Positions 15,180-23,202 of a stretch of DNA of 64,000 nt are shown one piece after another. Below the pieces are notes generated by a model. It was not told the DNA's origin. It worked only from the letters and a program-made list of their open reading frames with translations, and searched no databases. Both the position numbers and the translations under genes were made by a program. The DNA is from Actinotalea caeni (GTDB lineage: Bacteria; Actinomycetota; Actinomycetes; Actinomycetales; Beutenbergiaceae), in contig NZ_WNXX01000017.1 of the NCBI RefSeq assembly GCF_009733795.1, positions 16,918 to 80,917 of the forward strand, read 5' to 3'. How positions within the stretch are numbered: position 1 is the stretch's first letter; each line of letters begins with the position of its first letter.

Positions 15180-15208
15180 CCGCGGCGGTGGCGGTGCCAC
15201 CGCCGCGG
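15180..15208 (+). terminator. Strong hairpin after rpfB
   Basis: CCGCGGCGGTGGC (15180-15192) and GCCACCGCCGCGG (15196-15208) form a perfect 13-bp stem with a 3-nt loop, 26 nt after the rpfB stop. There is no T-tract, as is common for high-GC actinobacterial terminators. Confidence 0.75.
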
Positions 15209-15233
15209 CCCACGGATGTGGGAGGCTCACCCG

Positions 15234-16130
15234 GTGACCCACGAGCACCCGGGTGAGGCCGCACAGGGCCTCCTCACGCCCGTGGACGTGCGCACGCTCG
15301 CCGAGCACCTCGGGGTGCGCCCCACCAAGGCGCTCGGCCAGAACTTCGTCATCGACGGCGGGACGATCCGCCGCATCGTCCGCGCGGCCGGCGTGGCCGC
15401 CGAGGACCACGTCCTCGAGATCGGCCCCGGGCTGGGGTCGCTGACGCTCGGCCTGCTGGCCACCGGCGCCGACGTCGTGGCCGTCGAGATCGACGAGCGG
15501 CTCGCGACGGCGCTGCCGGGCACGGTCGCCCGCGTGGCGCCCGAGGTCGCGCCACGGCTCGCGGTGGTCCACGCCGACGCGATGGACCTCACCGGCGTCC
15601 TCGACCGGGTCGGGCACCCCACCCGGCTGGTCGCCAACCTTCCCTACAACGTCGCCGTCCCGGTGCTGCTGCACGTGCTGCAGGTGCTGCCGTCGGTGAC
15701 GTCGGCGCTCGTCATGGTGCAGGCCGAGGTCGCCGACCGGCTGGTCGCGCCGCCCGGCTCGCGCACGTACGGCGTGCCGTCGGCGAAGGCGGCCTGGTAC
15801 GCCGACGCGCGGCGTGCCGGATCGGTCGGCCGGTCGGTGTTCTGGCCGGTGCCGAACGTCGACTCCGCGCTCGTGCGGCTCGACCGCCGGCAGCCCCCGA
15901 CGACGACCGCCACGCGCGAGGCGACGTTCGCCGTCGTCGACGCGGCGTTCGCGCAGCGGCGCAAGACGCTGCGGGCGGCCCTCGCCGGGTGGGCGGGGTC
16001 CGCGGACCGCGCCGAGCGTGTGCTGCGCGCCGCGGGCATCGACCCCACGCTGCGGGGCGAGCGCCTCGACATCACCGCGTTCGCCGCGATCGCGGAGGCC
16101 GCCGCGGCCGAGGCGGGGAGCGAGGCGTGA
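15234..16130 (+). CDS. rsmA: 16S rRNA dimethyladenosine transferase (A1518/A1519)
   Basis: RsmA (KsgA) dimethylates two adjacent adenines in helix 45 of 16S rRNA, a late 30S assembly step. It is 298 residues. Motifs: [15 protein letters not shown]-binding [15 protein letters not shown], the acidic end of the strand in [14 protein letters not shown], and the catalytic NLPYNVAVP. The C-terminal rRNA-binding region includes [12 protein letters not shown] and [12 protein letters not shown]. The GTG at 15234 has GGGAGG 8 nt upstream and is preferred over the ATG at 15216. The stop overlaps the ispE start by 4 bp (GTGA). Confidence 0.95.
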   Translation: MTHEHPGEAAQGLLTPVDVRTLAEHLGVRPTKALGQNFVIDGGTIRRIVRAAGVAAEDHVLEIGPGLGSLTLGLLATGADVVAVEIDERLATALPGTVARVAPEVAPRLAVVHADAMDLTGVLDRVGHPTRLVANLPYNVAVPVLLHVLQVLPSVTSALVMVQAEVADRLVAPPGSRTYGVPSAKAAWYADARRAGSVGRSVFWPVPNVDSALVRLDRRQPPTTTATREATFAVVDAAFAQRRKTLRAALAGWAGSADRAERVLRAAGIDPTLRGERLDITAFAAIAEAAAAEAGSEA

Positions 16131-17056
16131 GCCACCCGCCGCACGCCGTGCACGTGCGCGCGCCGGGCAAGATCAACATCGCGCTGCGCGTCGGCTCGCC
16201 CCGCCCGGACGGCTACCACCCGCTGGCGACCGTGTTCCAGGCCGTGAGCCTGTACGAGGACGTCGTGGCCGAGCCGGCCCCCGACATCTCCGTGACGGTC
16301 ACCGGCCGGCACGCCGCGCAGGTGCCCACGGACCGTTCCAACCTGGCGTGGCGGGCGGCGAAGCTGCTCGCCGACGCCACCGGCACCGACACCGGCGTCC
16401 GACTGCACGTCACCAAGGGCGTACCCACAGCCGGCGGGATGGGCGGCGGCTCGGCCGACGCAGCCGCGACGCTGCTCGCCTGCGACCTGCTCTGGGGCAC
16501 CGGGCTCGCGCGCGAGGAGCTGGGCGAGCTGGCCGCCGAGCTCGGCGCCGACGTGCCGTTCGCGCTCACGGGGCACACCGCCGTCGGCGTCGGGCGTGGT
16601 GACGTGCTGACCCCGGCGCTGGCGCGCGGACGGTTCGCGTGGGTGCTGGCGCTGTCGGACCGCGGGCTGTCGACGCCGTCGGTCTTCCGTGCCTGGGACG
16701 CGCTGCACCCGGACCCGGTGCCGTCACCCGTGCTCGACCCGGACCTCATGAGCGCACTGGTCGCCGCCGACCCTCGCACGCTCGCGCGGCACCTCGTCAA
16801 CGACCTCCAGCAGGCCGCGCTCGAGCTGCGCCCCGACCTCGGTGACGTGCTCGAGGTGATGGCCGGGACGCCCGCGCTGGGCACGATCGTGTCCGGCAGC
16901 GGCCCGACCGTGGCGGCGCTCGCGAGCGGACCGGGCGACGCGGCGCGGATCGCCGAGGCGGTCACCGCGGCAGAGGTGGCCTCGGAGGTGCTGGTCGTGA
17001 CCGGGCCGGTGCAGGGGGCCCGGCTGCTCGAGCACGTGCGCGGCGACGACGACTGA
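16127..17056 (+). CDS. ispE: 4-diphosphocytidyl-2-C-methyl-D-erythritol kinase
   Basis: IspE is the GHMP kinase that phosphorylates CDP-methylerythritol in the MEP pathway of isoprenoid synthesis. It is 309 residues. The N-terminus has [14 protein letters not shown] with the active-site Lys, then [14 protein letters not shown]. The glycine-rich ATP loop is [17 protein letters not shown]. Near the C-terminus [13 protein letters not shown] is GHMP motif 3. It overlaps rsmA by 4 bp, so translation is probably coupled. It ends 24 bp before the convergent MarR gene. Confidence 0.95.
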   Translation: MSHPPHAVHVRAPGKINIALRVGSPRPDGYHPLATVFQAVSLYEDVVAEPAPDISVTVTGRHAAQVPTDRSNLAWRAAKLLADATGTDTGVRLHVTKGVPTAGGMGGGSADAAATLLACDLLWGTGLAREELGELAAELGADVPFALTGHTAVGVGRGDVLTPALARGRFAWVLALSDRGLSTPSVFRAWDALHPDPVPSPVLDPDLMSALVAADPRTLARHLVNDLQQAALELRPDLGDVLEVMAGTPALGTIVSGSGPTVAALASGPGDAARIAEAVTAAEVASEVLVVTGPVQGARLLEHVRGDDD

Positions 17057-17080
17057 GACGCAGGGCCGGGCGCCCACGGC

Positions 17081-17572
17081 TCAGGAGCGGTCGAACGGCT
17101 CCATGAGCGTGCGCAGGGCGTCGGTCAGGGCGGCGCGGGTGCCGCCGTCGAGGTCGGCCAGCAGCGTGCTCTCGCGGTCCAGCAGGTCCGACATCGCCGC
17201 GTCGACCGCCTCCGCGCCCGGCGCGGTGAGCCGGACGACGACGACGCGCCGGTCCTTCGGGTCGCCGTGCCGCTCGACCAGCCCGGCCGCGACCAGCCGG
17301 TCGATGCGGTTGGTCATCGTCCCGGAGGACACCAGCGTCTGCGACATCAGCACGCCCGGCGTCAGCTCGTAGGGCGCCCCGGCGCGCCGCAGCGCCGAGA
17401 GCACGTCGAACGCCCACGGCTCCAGGCCGCGCGAGGCGAACGCGGCGCGGCGGGCGAGCTCGAGGTGCCGGGCCAGACGCGAGATGCGCGAGAAGACGTG
17501 CAGCGGCTCGGGGTCGAGGTCCGGCCGCTCCCTGCGCCAGGCGGCGACGATCCTGTCGACCTCGTCCTCCAT
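17081..17572 (-). CDS. MarR-family transcriptional regulator
   Basis: A 163-residue winged-helix regulator. The N-terminal helices (FSRISRLARHLELARRAAF) make the dimer interface. The DNA-recognition region reads LTPGVLMSQTLVSSGTMTNRID with the wing KDRRVVVVRLT. The last helices (LLDRESTLLADLDGG) close the dimer. MarR proteins usually repress themselves and a neighbour and respond to small phenolic or lipophilic ligands or oxidants. The divergent neighbour at 17657 is the obvious candidate target. ATG at 17572. Confidence 0.88.
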   Translation of the reverse strand: MEDEVDRIVAAWRRERPDLDPEPLHVFSRISRLARHLELARRAAFASRGLEPWAFDVLSALRRAGAPYELTPGVLMSQTLVSSGTMTNRIDRLVAAGLVERHGDPKDRRVVVVRLTAPGAEAVDAAMSDLLDRESTLLADLDGGTRAALTDALRTLMEPFDRS

Positions 17573-17656
17573 GGGGGTGAGGGTACGGGACGCACCGGTG
17601 CCGGACCCCCGCGCGGCCGGTGGCGTGGCGGCGGGCGGAGGAGGCATGGTGGAGCC

Positions 17657-18295
17657 ATGGGGCTGGTCAGCGAGGCGTTCTACGACGGTGACGAGCAGAC
17701 GGGGGTGCTGCTGCGCGACAGCAGGGCCGAGGAGCTGGCGACGTTCGTGGCGTTCCGGCTCGACGACGGCCAGGTCTACCGGGCCGAGCAGGTGACCGCG
17801 CTCGGGGCGGAGCCGACGGCCTGGACGTCGTTCCGCTTCGTGGAGACGCTGTCGGGCACGGTGACCACGGGCGTCCGCGAGGACGGCCGGGTGGTGCTCG
17901 ACGGCGCCGTCCTCGACGGCGACGTGGTGCCCTCCTACCTCGGGTGGCGTGTGCTGTGCGACCTGGCGAGCCGCGGTGGCGACCGGGTGGCGTTCCGCCA
18001 GGTCGACGAGCACGGCGACCGCGAGGTGCACGACGCCCAGCTGGTCGCGCGGGTCCCCGAGGAGGTCACGCTGCCGGGCGCCGACGGCGTCGAGCTCGCG
18101 CACCGCTACGACATGCTCCTCGACGGCCGGCCCTACACCTCGTTCTGGTGGGACGGCCGCGCGGTCGTCGCGAGCGACTGGACCGCGGGCGCCATGTCGG
18201 TGCTCGTGCCGGACCTGGAGGCCGCGCTCGCCGGCTGCCCGGTGCTCGCCGCCGAGGCCGCGCGGGCCTGGGTCGCGGGTCGGCACCTGGCCTGA
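17657..18295 (+). CDS. Conserved hypothetical protein between two regulators
   Basis: A 212-residue soluble protein without signal peptide or membrane segment. It is rich in beta-strand patterns (VAFRLDDGQVYRAEQV, TTGVREDGRVVLDGAV, TSFWWDGRAVVASDW). I do not recognise a family. It is divergent from the MarR gene and convergent with the TetR gene, so either could control it. The ATG at 17657 has a GGTGGAG sequence closely upstream. Codon use matches the neighbours, so it looks native. Confidence 0.7.
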   Translation: MGLVSEAFYDGDEQTGVLLRDSRAEELATFVAFRLDDGQVYRAEQVTALGAEPTAWTSFRFVETLSGTVTTGVREDGRVVLDGAVLDGDVVPSYLGWRVLCDLASRGGDRVAFRQVDEHGDREVHDAQLVARVPEEVTLPGADGVELAHRYDMLLDGRPYTSFWWDGRAVVASDWTAGAMSVLVPDLEAALAGCPVLAAEAARAWVAGRHLA

Positions 18296-18319
18296 GGTCG
18301 CGCCCCCGCCGCCGGGTGC

Positions 18320-18970
18320 TCAGTCCTGCGGGTCGGTGCGGGTGCGCCACGCTCGGGACAGCTGTGGGTCCGGCTCGATGCCGCGCAGCCCGTTCCACGC
18401 GAGGTTGACGAGGTGCGCCGCGACCTCAGCCTTGCCGGGCGAGCGCGCCTCGAGCCACCACTGCCCCGTCAGCGCGATCATCCCGACGAGCATCTGGGCG
18501 TACATCGGCGCGTGCTCGGCGTCGAACCCCTGCCGCGTGAACTGCGCGGCGAGGATGTGCTCGACCTGGCTGGCGACGTCGCCGATGAGGGACGAGAAGG
18601 TGCCGGTGGCCTGTGCGACGGGGGAGTCCCGCACGAGGATCCGGAAGCCGTCGGTGTTCTCCTCGATGTAGTCCAGCAGCGCGAACGCCGCCGCCTCGAC
18701 CGTCACCTTGGGGTGCCCGCCGCGCGACAGGGCGGCCGAGAGCGAACCGAGCAGCGCGTCGACCTCACGGTCGACGATGACGGCGTAGAGGCCCTCCTTG
18801 CCGCCGAAGTGCTCGTACACGACCGGCTTGGACACCTTCGCGCGCGCCGCGATCTCCTCGACGCTCGTCGCGTCGAAGCCCTTCTCGGCGAAGAGCGAGC
18901 GGCCGATCGTCAGCAGCTGCTCACGGCGCTGCTGCCCGGTCATCCGGTGCCGTCGGGGGGTCTCGCTCAC
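18320..18970 (-). CDS. TetR-family transcriptional regulator
   Basis: A 216-residue protein with the TetR N-terminal helix-turn-helix: QQRREQLLTIGRSLFAEKG, then TSVEEIAARAKVSKPVVYEHFGGKEGLYAV, a textbook match. The C-terminal ligand/dimer part is helical (DYIEENTDGFRILVRDSPV, MLVGMIALTGQWWLEARS) and resembles the fatty-acid/lipid-responsive group, but the ligand cannot be told from sequence. GTG start at 18970. Confidence 0.92.
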   Translation of the reverse strand: MSETPRRHRMTGQQRREQLLTIGRSLFAEKGFDATSVEEIAARAKVSKPVVYEHFGGKEGLYAVIVDREVDALLGSLSAALSRGGHPKVTVEAAAFALLDYIEENTDGFRILVRDSPVAQATGTFSSLIGDVASQVEHILAAQFTRQGFDAEHAPMYAQMLVGMIALTGQWWLEARSPGKAEVAAHLVNLAWNGLRGIEPDPQLSRAWRTRTDPQD

Positions 18971-19040
18971 GCCGCCATCATGCCGCAGCGCACCACCGGC
19001 CCCGCCCCGCCCGTCGCGCGCGCGGGCCGTGCGGCAGCCG

Positions 19041-19793
19041 TCAGGGCGTCAGACCGGCGGAGAGCACCGTGGCGAGCGAGTCGGGGTCGCCGGTGACGCG
19101 CAGCGCGGGGGAGTCCAGGTCGGCGCGGCCCCAGACGAGCAGCGCCAGGTCGCGCGCGGGACCGGCGAGCACGCAGCTGCCCGTCGCGTCGTCGGCCGCG
19201 AGGAAGGGCACCTCGGCCCCGGTCTCGTCGGGGACCGCGGTCACGCGCACCGGCGGCGCGGCCACGCGGCCCAGCCGGACCTGGCGCGGGTGCATGACGG
19301 TCGCGACCTCGTCGAGGCAGTCGAGCCAGGCCTCGGGGCCGGGCTCGTACGGCTCGCCGAGCGCGGTGCGCAGGTCCCACAGGTGCACGAGCGTCTCCAG
19401 CGCCTGCCGCCGGTGCCAGAACCGCACGGTGCCGCGCTGCTGCTCGCGCGGCACCCCGTCGTCGAGCAGCGTCCAGGCGCGTGCGTCGGGGTCGAGCTCG
19501 GCGAGCGTGGCGCGCAGCTCCGCCGCGCACTCGGCGTAGAGCACCGGCAGGTCGAAGGGGCCGCGACCGAGCGGCGTCTCGCGACGCCGTCGTGCCTGGG
19601 CCGCCGCCCAGTGGTGCACCCGCGCCAGGTGGACGACGAGGTTGCTCACGCGCCAGCGGCCGCACCAGGGCACGCGCACCGTCGGGTCGGCCACCTCGAC
19701 CGTGCGCAGGAACGCGTCCTGGCGGTCCGCGAGCGCTGCGAGGTGGTCGAGGTGGTCGAGGTGGTCCAGACCACCCTGTGTGCTCTCGGTCAC
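19041..19793 (-). CDS. Maleylpyruvate isomerase-fold (MDMPI/DinB-like) family protein
   Basis: About 250 residues. The N-terminal four-helix domain has conserved His residues, HLARVHHW and WHRRQALETLVHLWDL, in the pattern of metal-binding mycothiol-dependent or DinB-fold proteins. The C-terminal part (LAGPARDLALLVWGR, SPALRVTGD) matches the MDMPI C-terminal domain. Such actinobacterial proteins are thought to use mycothiol for isomerisation or detoxification; the substrate is unknown. The N-terminus carries three tandem HLD units encoded by 9-bp repeats (about 19741-19767). The GTG at 19793 (MTESTQGG) is preferred over the upstream start at 19844. Confidence 0.78.
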   Translation of the reverse strand: MTESTQGGLDHLDHLDHLAALADRQDAFLRTVEVADPTVRVPWCGRWRVSNLVVHLARVHHWAAAQARRRRETPLGRGPFDLPVLYAECAAELRATLAELDPDARAWTLLDDGVPREQQRGTVRFWHRRQALETLVHLWDLRTALGEPYEPGPEAWLDCLDEVATVMHPRQVRLGRVAAPPVRVTAVPDETGAEVPFLAADDATGSCVLAGPARDLALLVWGRADLDSPALRVTGDPDSLATVLSAGLTP

Positions 19794-19929
19794 GCCGCGA
19801 CGATAACCAGCGGCTGCGACACCCGGCGGGCGAGCCGTGCGCACACCGCGACGTGCCGGCCGGTGCGAGGCGCGTCGACGCCCGGGGCGCGGCGCCCCGA
19901 CGCCGTTCCTGGCAGACTGACCCCCGCCA

Positions 19930-20001
19930 TCCGCCCTGGTGTAACGGCAGCACTCCGGCCTTTGGAGCCGTGCGGTCCAGGTTCGAATCCTGGGGGCGGA
20001 G
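19930..20001 (+). tRNA. tRNA-Gln (anticodon UUG)
   Basis: The acceptor arms TCCGCCC and GGGCGGA pair fully, with G as discriminator. The anticodon loop CTTTGGA gives UUG. The T-arm is CCAGG-TTCGAAT-CCTGG. CCA is not encoded. A tRNA-Gln just before glmU is the usual actinobacterial arrangement. A -10-like CAGACT lies upstream. Confidence 0.93.
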
Positions 20002-20028
20002 CGTGCTCGGGCGTCACGAGCGCCGCGT

Positions 20029-20034
20029 TACAGT
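20029..20034 (+). promoter_or_regulatory. -10 box of leaderless glmU
   Basis: TACAGT ends 6 nt before the GTG start codon at 20041, and there is no ribosome site between them. Confidence 0.55.
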
Positions 20035-20040
20035 GGCCCG

Positions 20041-21534
20041 GTGACCAGCCCCGCCGCCGTCATCGTCCTCGCCGCGGGCGCCGGTACCCGGATGAAGTCC
20101 GCGACGCCGAAGGTCCTCCACCGCATCGGCGGCCGCACCCTGCTGGGTCACGTGCTCGCCACCGCGCGCGCCCTCGACCCCGCGCACCTCGTCACGGTCG
20201 TGCGCCACGAGCGCGAGGCGGTCGCCGCCCACGTCGCCGAGGTGGACCCGGCCGCGCTGATCGCCGACCAGGACGACGTCCCGGGCACCGGCCGCGCCGT
20301 GCAGTGCGCCCTCGAGGCGCTGGAGGCCGCGACCGGCGCGCCCTGCGAGGGCGCCGTCGTCGTGCTCGCCGGGGACGTGCCACTGCTCGACGCTGGCACG
20401 CTGGCCGCGCTGCTGGAGGCCCACGAGGCCGACGGCAACGCGGTGACCGCGCTGTCCACGCTCGTCGAGGACCCGACCGGCTACGGCCGCGTCGTGCGCG
20501 GCCCGGACGGCGAGGTCACCGGCGTCGTCGAGCACAAGGACGCCACCCCCGAGCAGCTCGCGATCAACGAGATCAACGCCTCGGTGTACGTCTTCGACGG
20601 GGCCGCGCTGCGCGAGGGGCTCAGCGGCGTCGACCGCGACAACGCGCAGGGCGAGGTCTACCTGACCGACGTGCTCGCGCTCGCGCGCCGCGCGGGTCGC
20701 CGCGTCGCCGCCCTCGTCGCGGAGGACTCGATCGTCGTCGAGGGCGTCAACGACCGCACCCAGCTGGCGACGCTCGGCGCCGAGCTCAACCGCCGCACGC
20801 TGACCCGCTGGATGCTCGAGGGCGTCACGGTCGTCGACCCCGCGACCACGTGGGTCGACGTCGAGGTCGAGCTCGCGCCCGACGTCACGCTGCTGCCCGG
20901 CACCCAGCTGCACGGTGCCACCACGGTGGCGACCGGCGCTGTCATCGGCCCGGACACCACGCTGACCGACGTCGAGGTGGGGGAGGGCGCGACCGTCGCC
21001 CGCACCCACGGCAGCCTGGCGATCGTCGGCGCCGGCGCCAGCGTCGGACCGTTCTCCTACCTGCGGCCCGGCACCGTGCTCGGCGCCCAGGGCAAGATCG
21101 GCGCCTACGTCGAGACCAAGAACGCCGAGATCGGCGCCGGGTCCAAGGTGCCGCACCTGTCCTACATCGGTGACGCGACGATCGGCGAGCACACCAACGT
21201 CGGTGCCGCGAGCGTCACCCTGAACTACGACGGCACGAACAAGCACCGCACGACGATCGGCTCCTACGTACGGATCGGTGGCGACACGATGATGGTCGCC
21301 CCGGTCACGGTGGGCGACGGCGCCTACACCGGCGCCGGCGCCGTCCTGCGCCGCGACGTGCCACCGGGTGCGCTGGCGGTGACCACCGGCTCCCAGCGCA
21401 ACATCGAGGGCTGGGTGGCGAGCCGGTTCCCGGACAGCGCCGCGGCCCGCGCCGCCGCTGCCGCGCAGCCGACAGACGAGCAGCCGCCCGCACCGACGGG
21501 CGACGCGGAGCCGACCGACGGGGACCCCTCATGA
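20041..21534 (+). CDS. glmU: Bifunctional N-acetylglucosamine-1-P uridyltransferase / glucosamine-1-P acetyltransferase
   Basis: GlmU makes UDP-GlcNAc, the precursor of peptidoglycan and mycothiol. The N-terminal uridyltransferase domain starts VIVLAAGAGTRMKSATPKVL (the LxxGxGTRM-x(n)-K nucleotide motif), with GTGRAVQCA and VLAGDVPLLD. The C-terminal left-handed beta-helix shows hexapeptide repeats (IGPDTTL, VGPFSYLRPG, IGAGSKV), with the acetyltransferase residues in KNAEIGAGSKVPHLSYIGD and NYDGTNKHRTTIG. It is 497 residues with a Pro/Asp-rich C-terminal tail. The start is a leaderless GTG. The stop overlaps prs by 4 bp. Confidence 0.96.
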   Translation: MTSPAAVIVLAAGAGTRMKSATPKVLHRIGGRTLLGHVLATARALDPAHLVTVVRHEREAVAAHVAEVDPAALIADQDDVPGTGRAVQCALEALEAATGAPCEGAVVVLAGDVPLLDAGTLAALLEAHEADGNAVTALSTLVEDPTGYGRVVRGPDGEVTGVVEHKDATPEQLAINEINASVYVFDGAALREGLSGVDRDNAQGEVYLTDVLALARRAGRRVAALVAEDSIVVEGVNDRTQLATLGAELNRRTLTRWMLEGVTVVDPATTWVDVEVELAPDVTLLPGTQLHGATTVATGAVIGPDTTLTDVEVGEGATVARTHGSLAIVGAGASVGPFSYLRPGTVLGAQGKIGAYVETKNAEIGAGSKVPHLSYIGDATIGEHTNVGAASVTLNYDGTNKHRTTIGSYVRIGGDTMMVAPVTVGDGAYTGAGAVLRRDVPPGALAVTTGSQRNIEGWVASRFPDSAAARAAAAAQPTDEQPPAPTGDAEPTDGDPS

Positions 21535-22514
21535 GCACCGGTATCACCAACCTCGGCGAGAAGCGTCTCGTCCTCGTCAGCGGCCGCGCGCACCCGCAGC
21601 TCGCGCACGACGTCGCCGCCGAGCTCGGCATCGACGTCGTGCCGACGACGGCGTACGACTTCGCGAACGGCGAGATCTACGTGCGCTACGCCGAGAGCGT
21701 CCGCGGTGCCGAGGCGTTCGTGCTGCAGTCCCACACCGCGCCGATCAACCAGTGGATCATGGAGCAGCTGCTCATGGTCGACGCGCTCAAGCGGGCGTCG
21801 GTCAACTCGATCACCGCGGTGCTGCCGTTCTACGGCTACGCGCGGCAGGACAAGAAGCACCGCGGCCGCGAGCCGATCTCGGCACGCCTGATGGCCGACA
21901 TGTTCGCCACCGCGGGTGCCGACCGGCTGATGAGCGTCGACCTGCACGCCGCGCAGACGCAGGGCTTCTTCGACGGCCCGGTCGACCACCTGTGGGCGAT
22001 GCCGATCCTCACCGACTACGTGCGCTCGCGGGTCGACCTCGACAACGTCACGGTCGTCTCGCCCGACGCCGGCCGCATCCGGGTCGCCGAGCAGTGGGCC
22101 GCCAAGCTCGGCGGCTGCCCGCTGGCGTTCGTCCACAAGACCCGCGACATCTCCCGCCCCAACCAGGCCAAGGCCAACCGCGTGGTCGGCGAGGTCGAGG
22201 GCCGCGAGTGCGTGCTCGTCGACGACCTCATCGACACCGGCGGCACGATCGCCGAGGCGGTCAAGGTGCTGCTGGCCGACGGCGCCAGCTCGGTCGTCGT
22301 CGTCGCGACCCACGGCGTGCTCTCCGACCCGGCGTCCTCGCGGCTGCAGGAGTGCGGGGCGCGCGAGGTCGTCGTGACCGACACGCTGCCGATCCCGCAG
22401 GAGAAGCAGTTCCCCACCCTGACGGTGCTGTCGATCGCACCGCTGATCGCGCGCGCGATCCGCGAGGTGTTCGACGACGGCTCGGTCACCAGCCTGTTCG
22501 ACGGGAACTCCTAG
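21531..22514 (+). CDS. prs: Ribose-phosphate diphosphokinase (PRPP synthetase)
   Basis: Prs transfers pyrophosphate from ATP to ribose-5-phosphate, giving PRPP for purine, pyrimidine, NAD, His and Trp synthesis. It is 327 residues. Motifs: NGEIYVRYAESVRG, the flexible loop ARQDKKHRGREPISARL, metal-binding DLHAAQTQGFFDGPVDHL, and the PRPP loop VLVDDLIDTGGTIAEA. It is coupled to glmU by an ATGA overlap, the normal actinobacterial pairing. Confidence 0.97.
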   Translation: MSTGITNLGEKRLVLVSGRAHPQLAHDVAAELGIDVVPTTAYDFANGEIYVRYAESVRGAEAFVLQSHTAPINQWIMEQLLMVDALKRASVNSITAVLPFYGYARQDKKHRGREPISARLMADMFATAGADRLMSVDLHAAQTQGFFDGPVDHLWAMPILTDYVRSRVDLDNVTVVSPDAGRIRVAEQWAAKLGGCPLAFVHKTRDISRPNQAKANRVVGEVEGRECVLVDDLIDTGGTIAEAVKVLLADGASSVVVVATHGVLSDPASSRLQECGAREVVVTDTLPIPQEKQFPTLTVLSIAPLIARAIREVFDDGSVTSLFDGNS

Positions 22515-22533
22515 GCACCACGAGGGAGCAGCC

Positions 22534-23172
22534 ATGCACGGTCACGAGGGCGTCACCGTCACGGGTTCGGCGTCGGTCGACGTCGAGCCGGACATCGTCG
22601 TCGCCGACATGGGCGTCGATGTGCGCGACGACGACGTCTCGACCGCGCTCCGCGCTGCCGAGGCCGCGCTGGAGGAGATGCGCGCCGCGCTGCTGTCGCG
22701 CGGCGTCGAGCGGCCGGACATGCGGACGGCGCAGACCTCGATCTGGCGGCAGGACCGCACCGACGACAGCGGGGCCGTCGTCGGCACCACCGTGCACGTG
22801 CGCCTCGGGCTGCAGGTGACGCTGCGCGACACCGCCACGGCCGGCGAGCTCGTGCACGCCGCGCTCGCGGCCGCGGGTCCGGTCGCGCAGATGAACGGCC
22901 TGTCGTTCGCCGTCTCCGACGCGACGTCGGCCCTCGCGCAGGCGCGCGACGCGGCGTTCGACGAGGCGCTGGCCGCCGCGCAGCGCTACGCCGCGAGGGC
23001 CGGCCGCGTCCTCGGTCAGGTGGTCGCGGTGGTCGAGGAGCCCAGCGGCGGCCCCGTGCTGCCCCGCGCCCTCAAGGCAGGCGCGGAGATGGCGCTCGCG
23101 TCGCTGCCGGTCGAGCCGGGCGTCCAGGCGGTCTCGGCCTCGGTGCGGGTCACCTGGTCGTTCGCGGGCTGA
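22534..23172 (+). CDS. SIMPL-domain (DUF541) protein
   Basis: A 212-residue protein with the SIMPL fold. VTVTGSASVDVEPDIVVADMGV is the first strand block, then a helix (ALRAAEAALEEMRAALLSRG) and strands around VHVRLGLQVTLRD. NGLSFAVSD and ARDAAFDEALAAAQRYAARAG match the family's conserved helix. There is no obvious signal peptide, unlike many periplasmic homologues. The function is not known for the family. It lies 19 nt downstream of prs with GAGGGAG as ribosome site, so it may be co-transcribed. Confidence 0.82.
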   Translation: MHGHEGVTVTGSASVDVEPDIVVADMGVDVRDDDVSTALRAAEAALEEMRAALLSRGVERPDMRTAQTSIWRQDRTDDSGAVVGTTVHVRLGLQVTLRDTATAGELVHAALAAAGPVAQMNGLSFAVSDATSALAQARDAAFDEALAAAQRYAARAGRVLGQVVAVVEEPSGGPVLPRALKAGAEMALASLPVEPGVQAVSASVRVTWSFAG

Positions 23173-23202
23173 GCGTGCCCCACCCGACCGGTCCGGCGTC
23201 GC

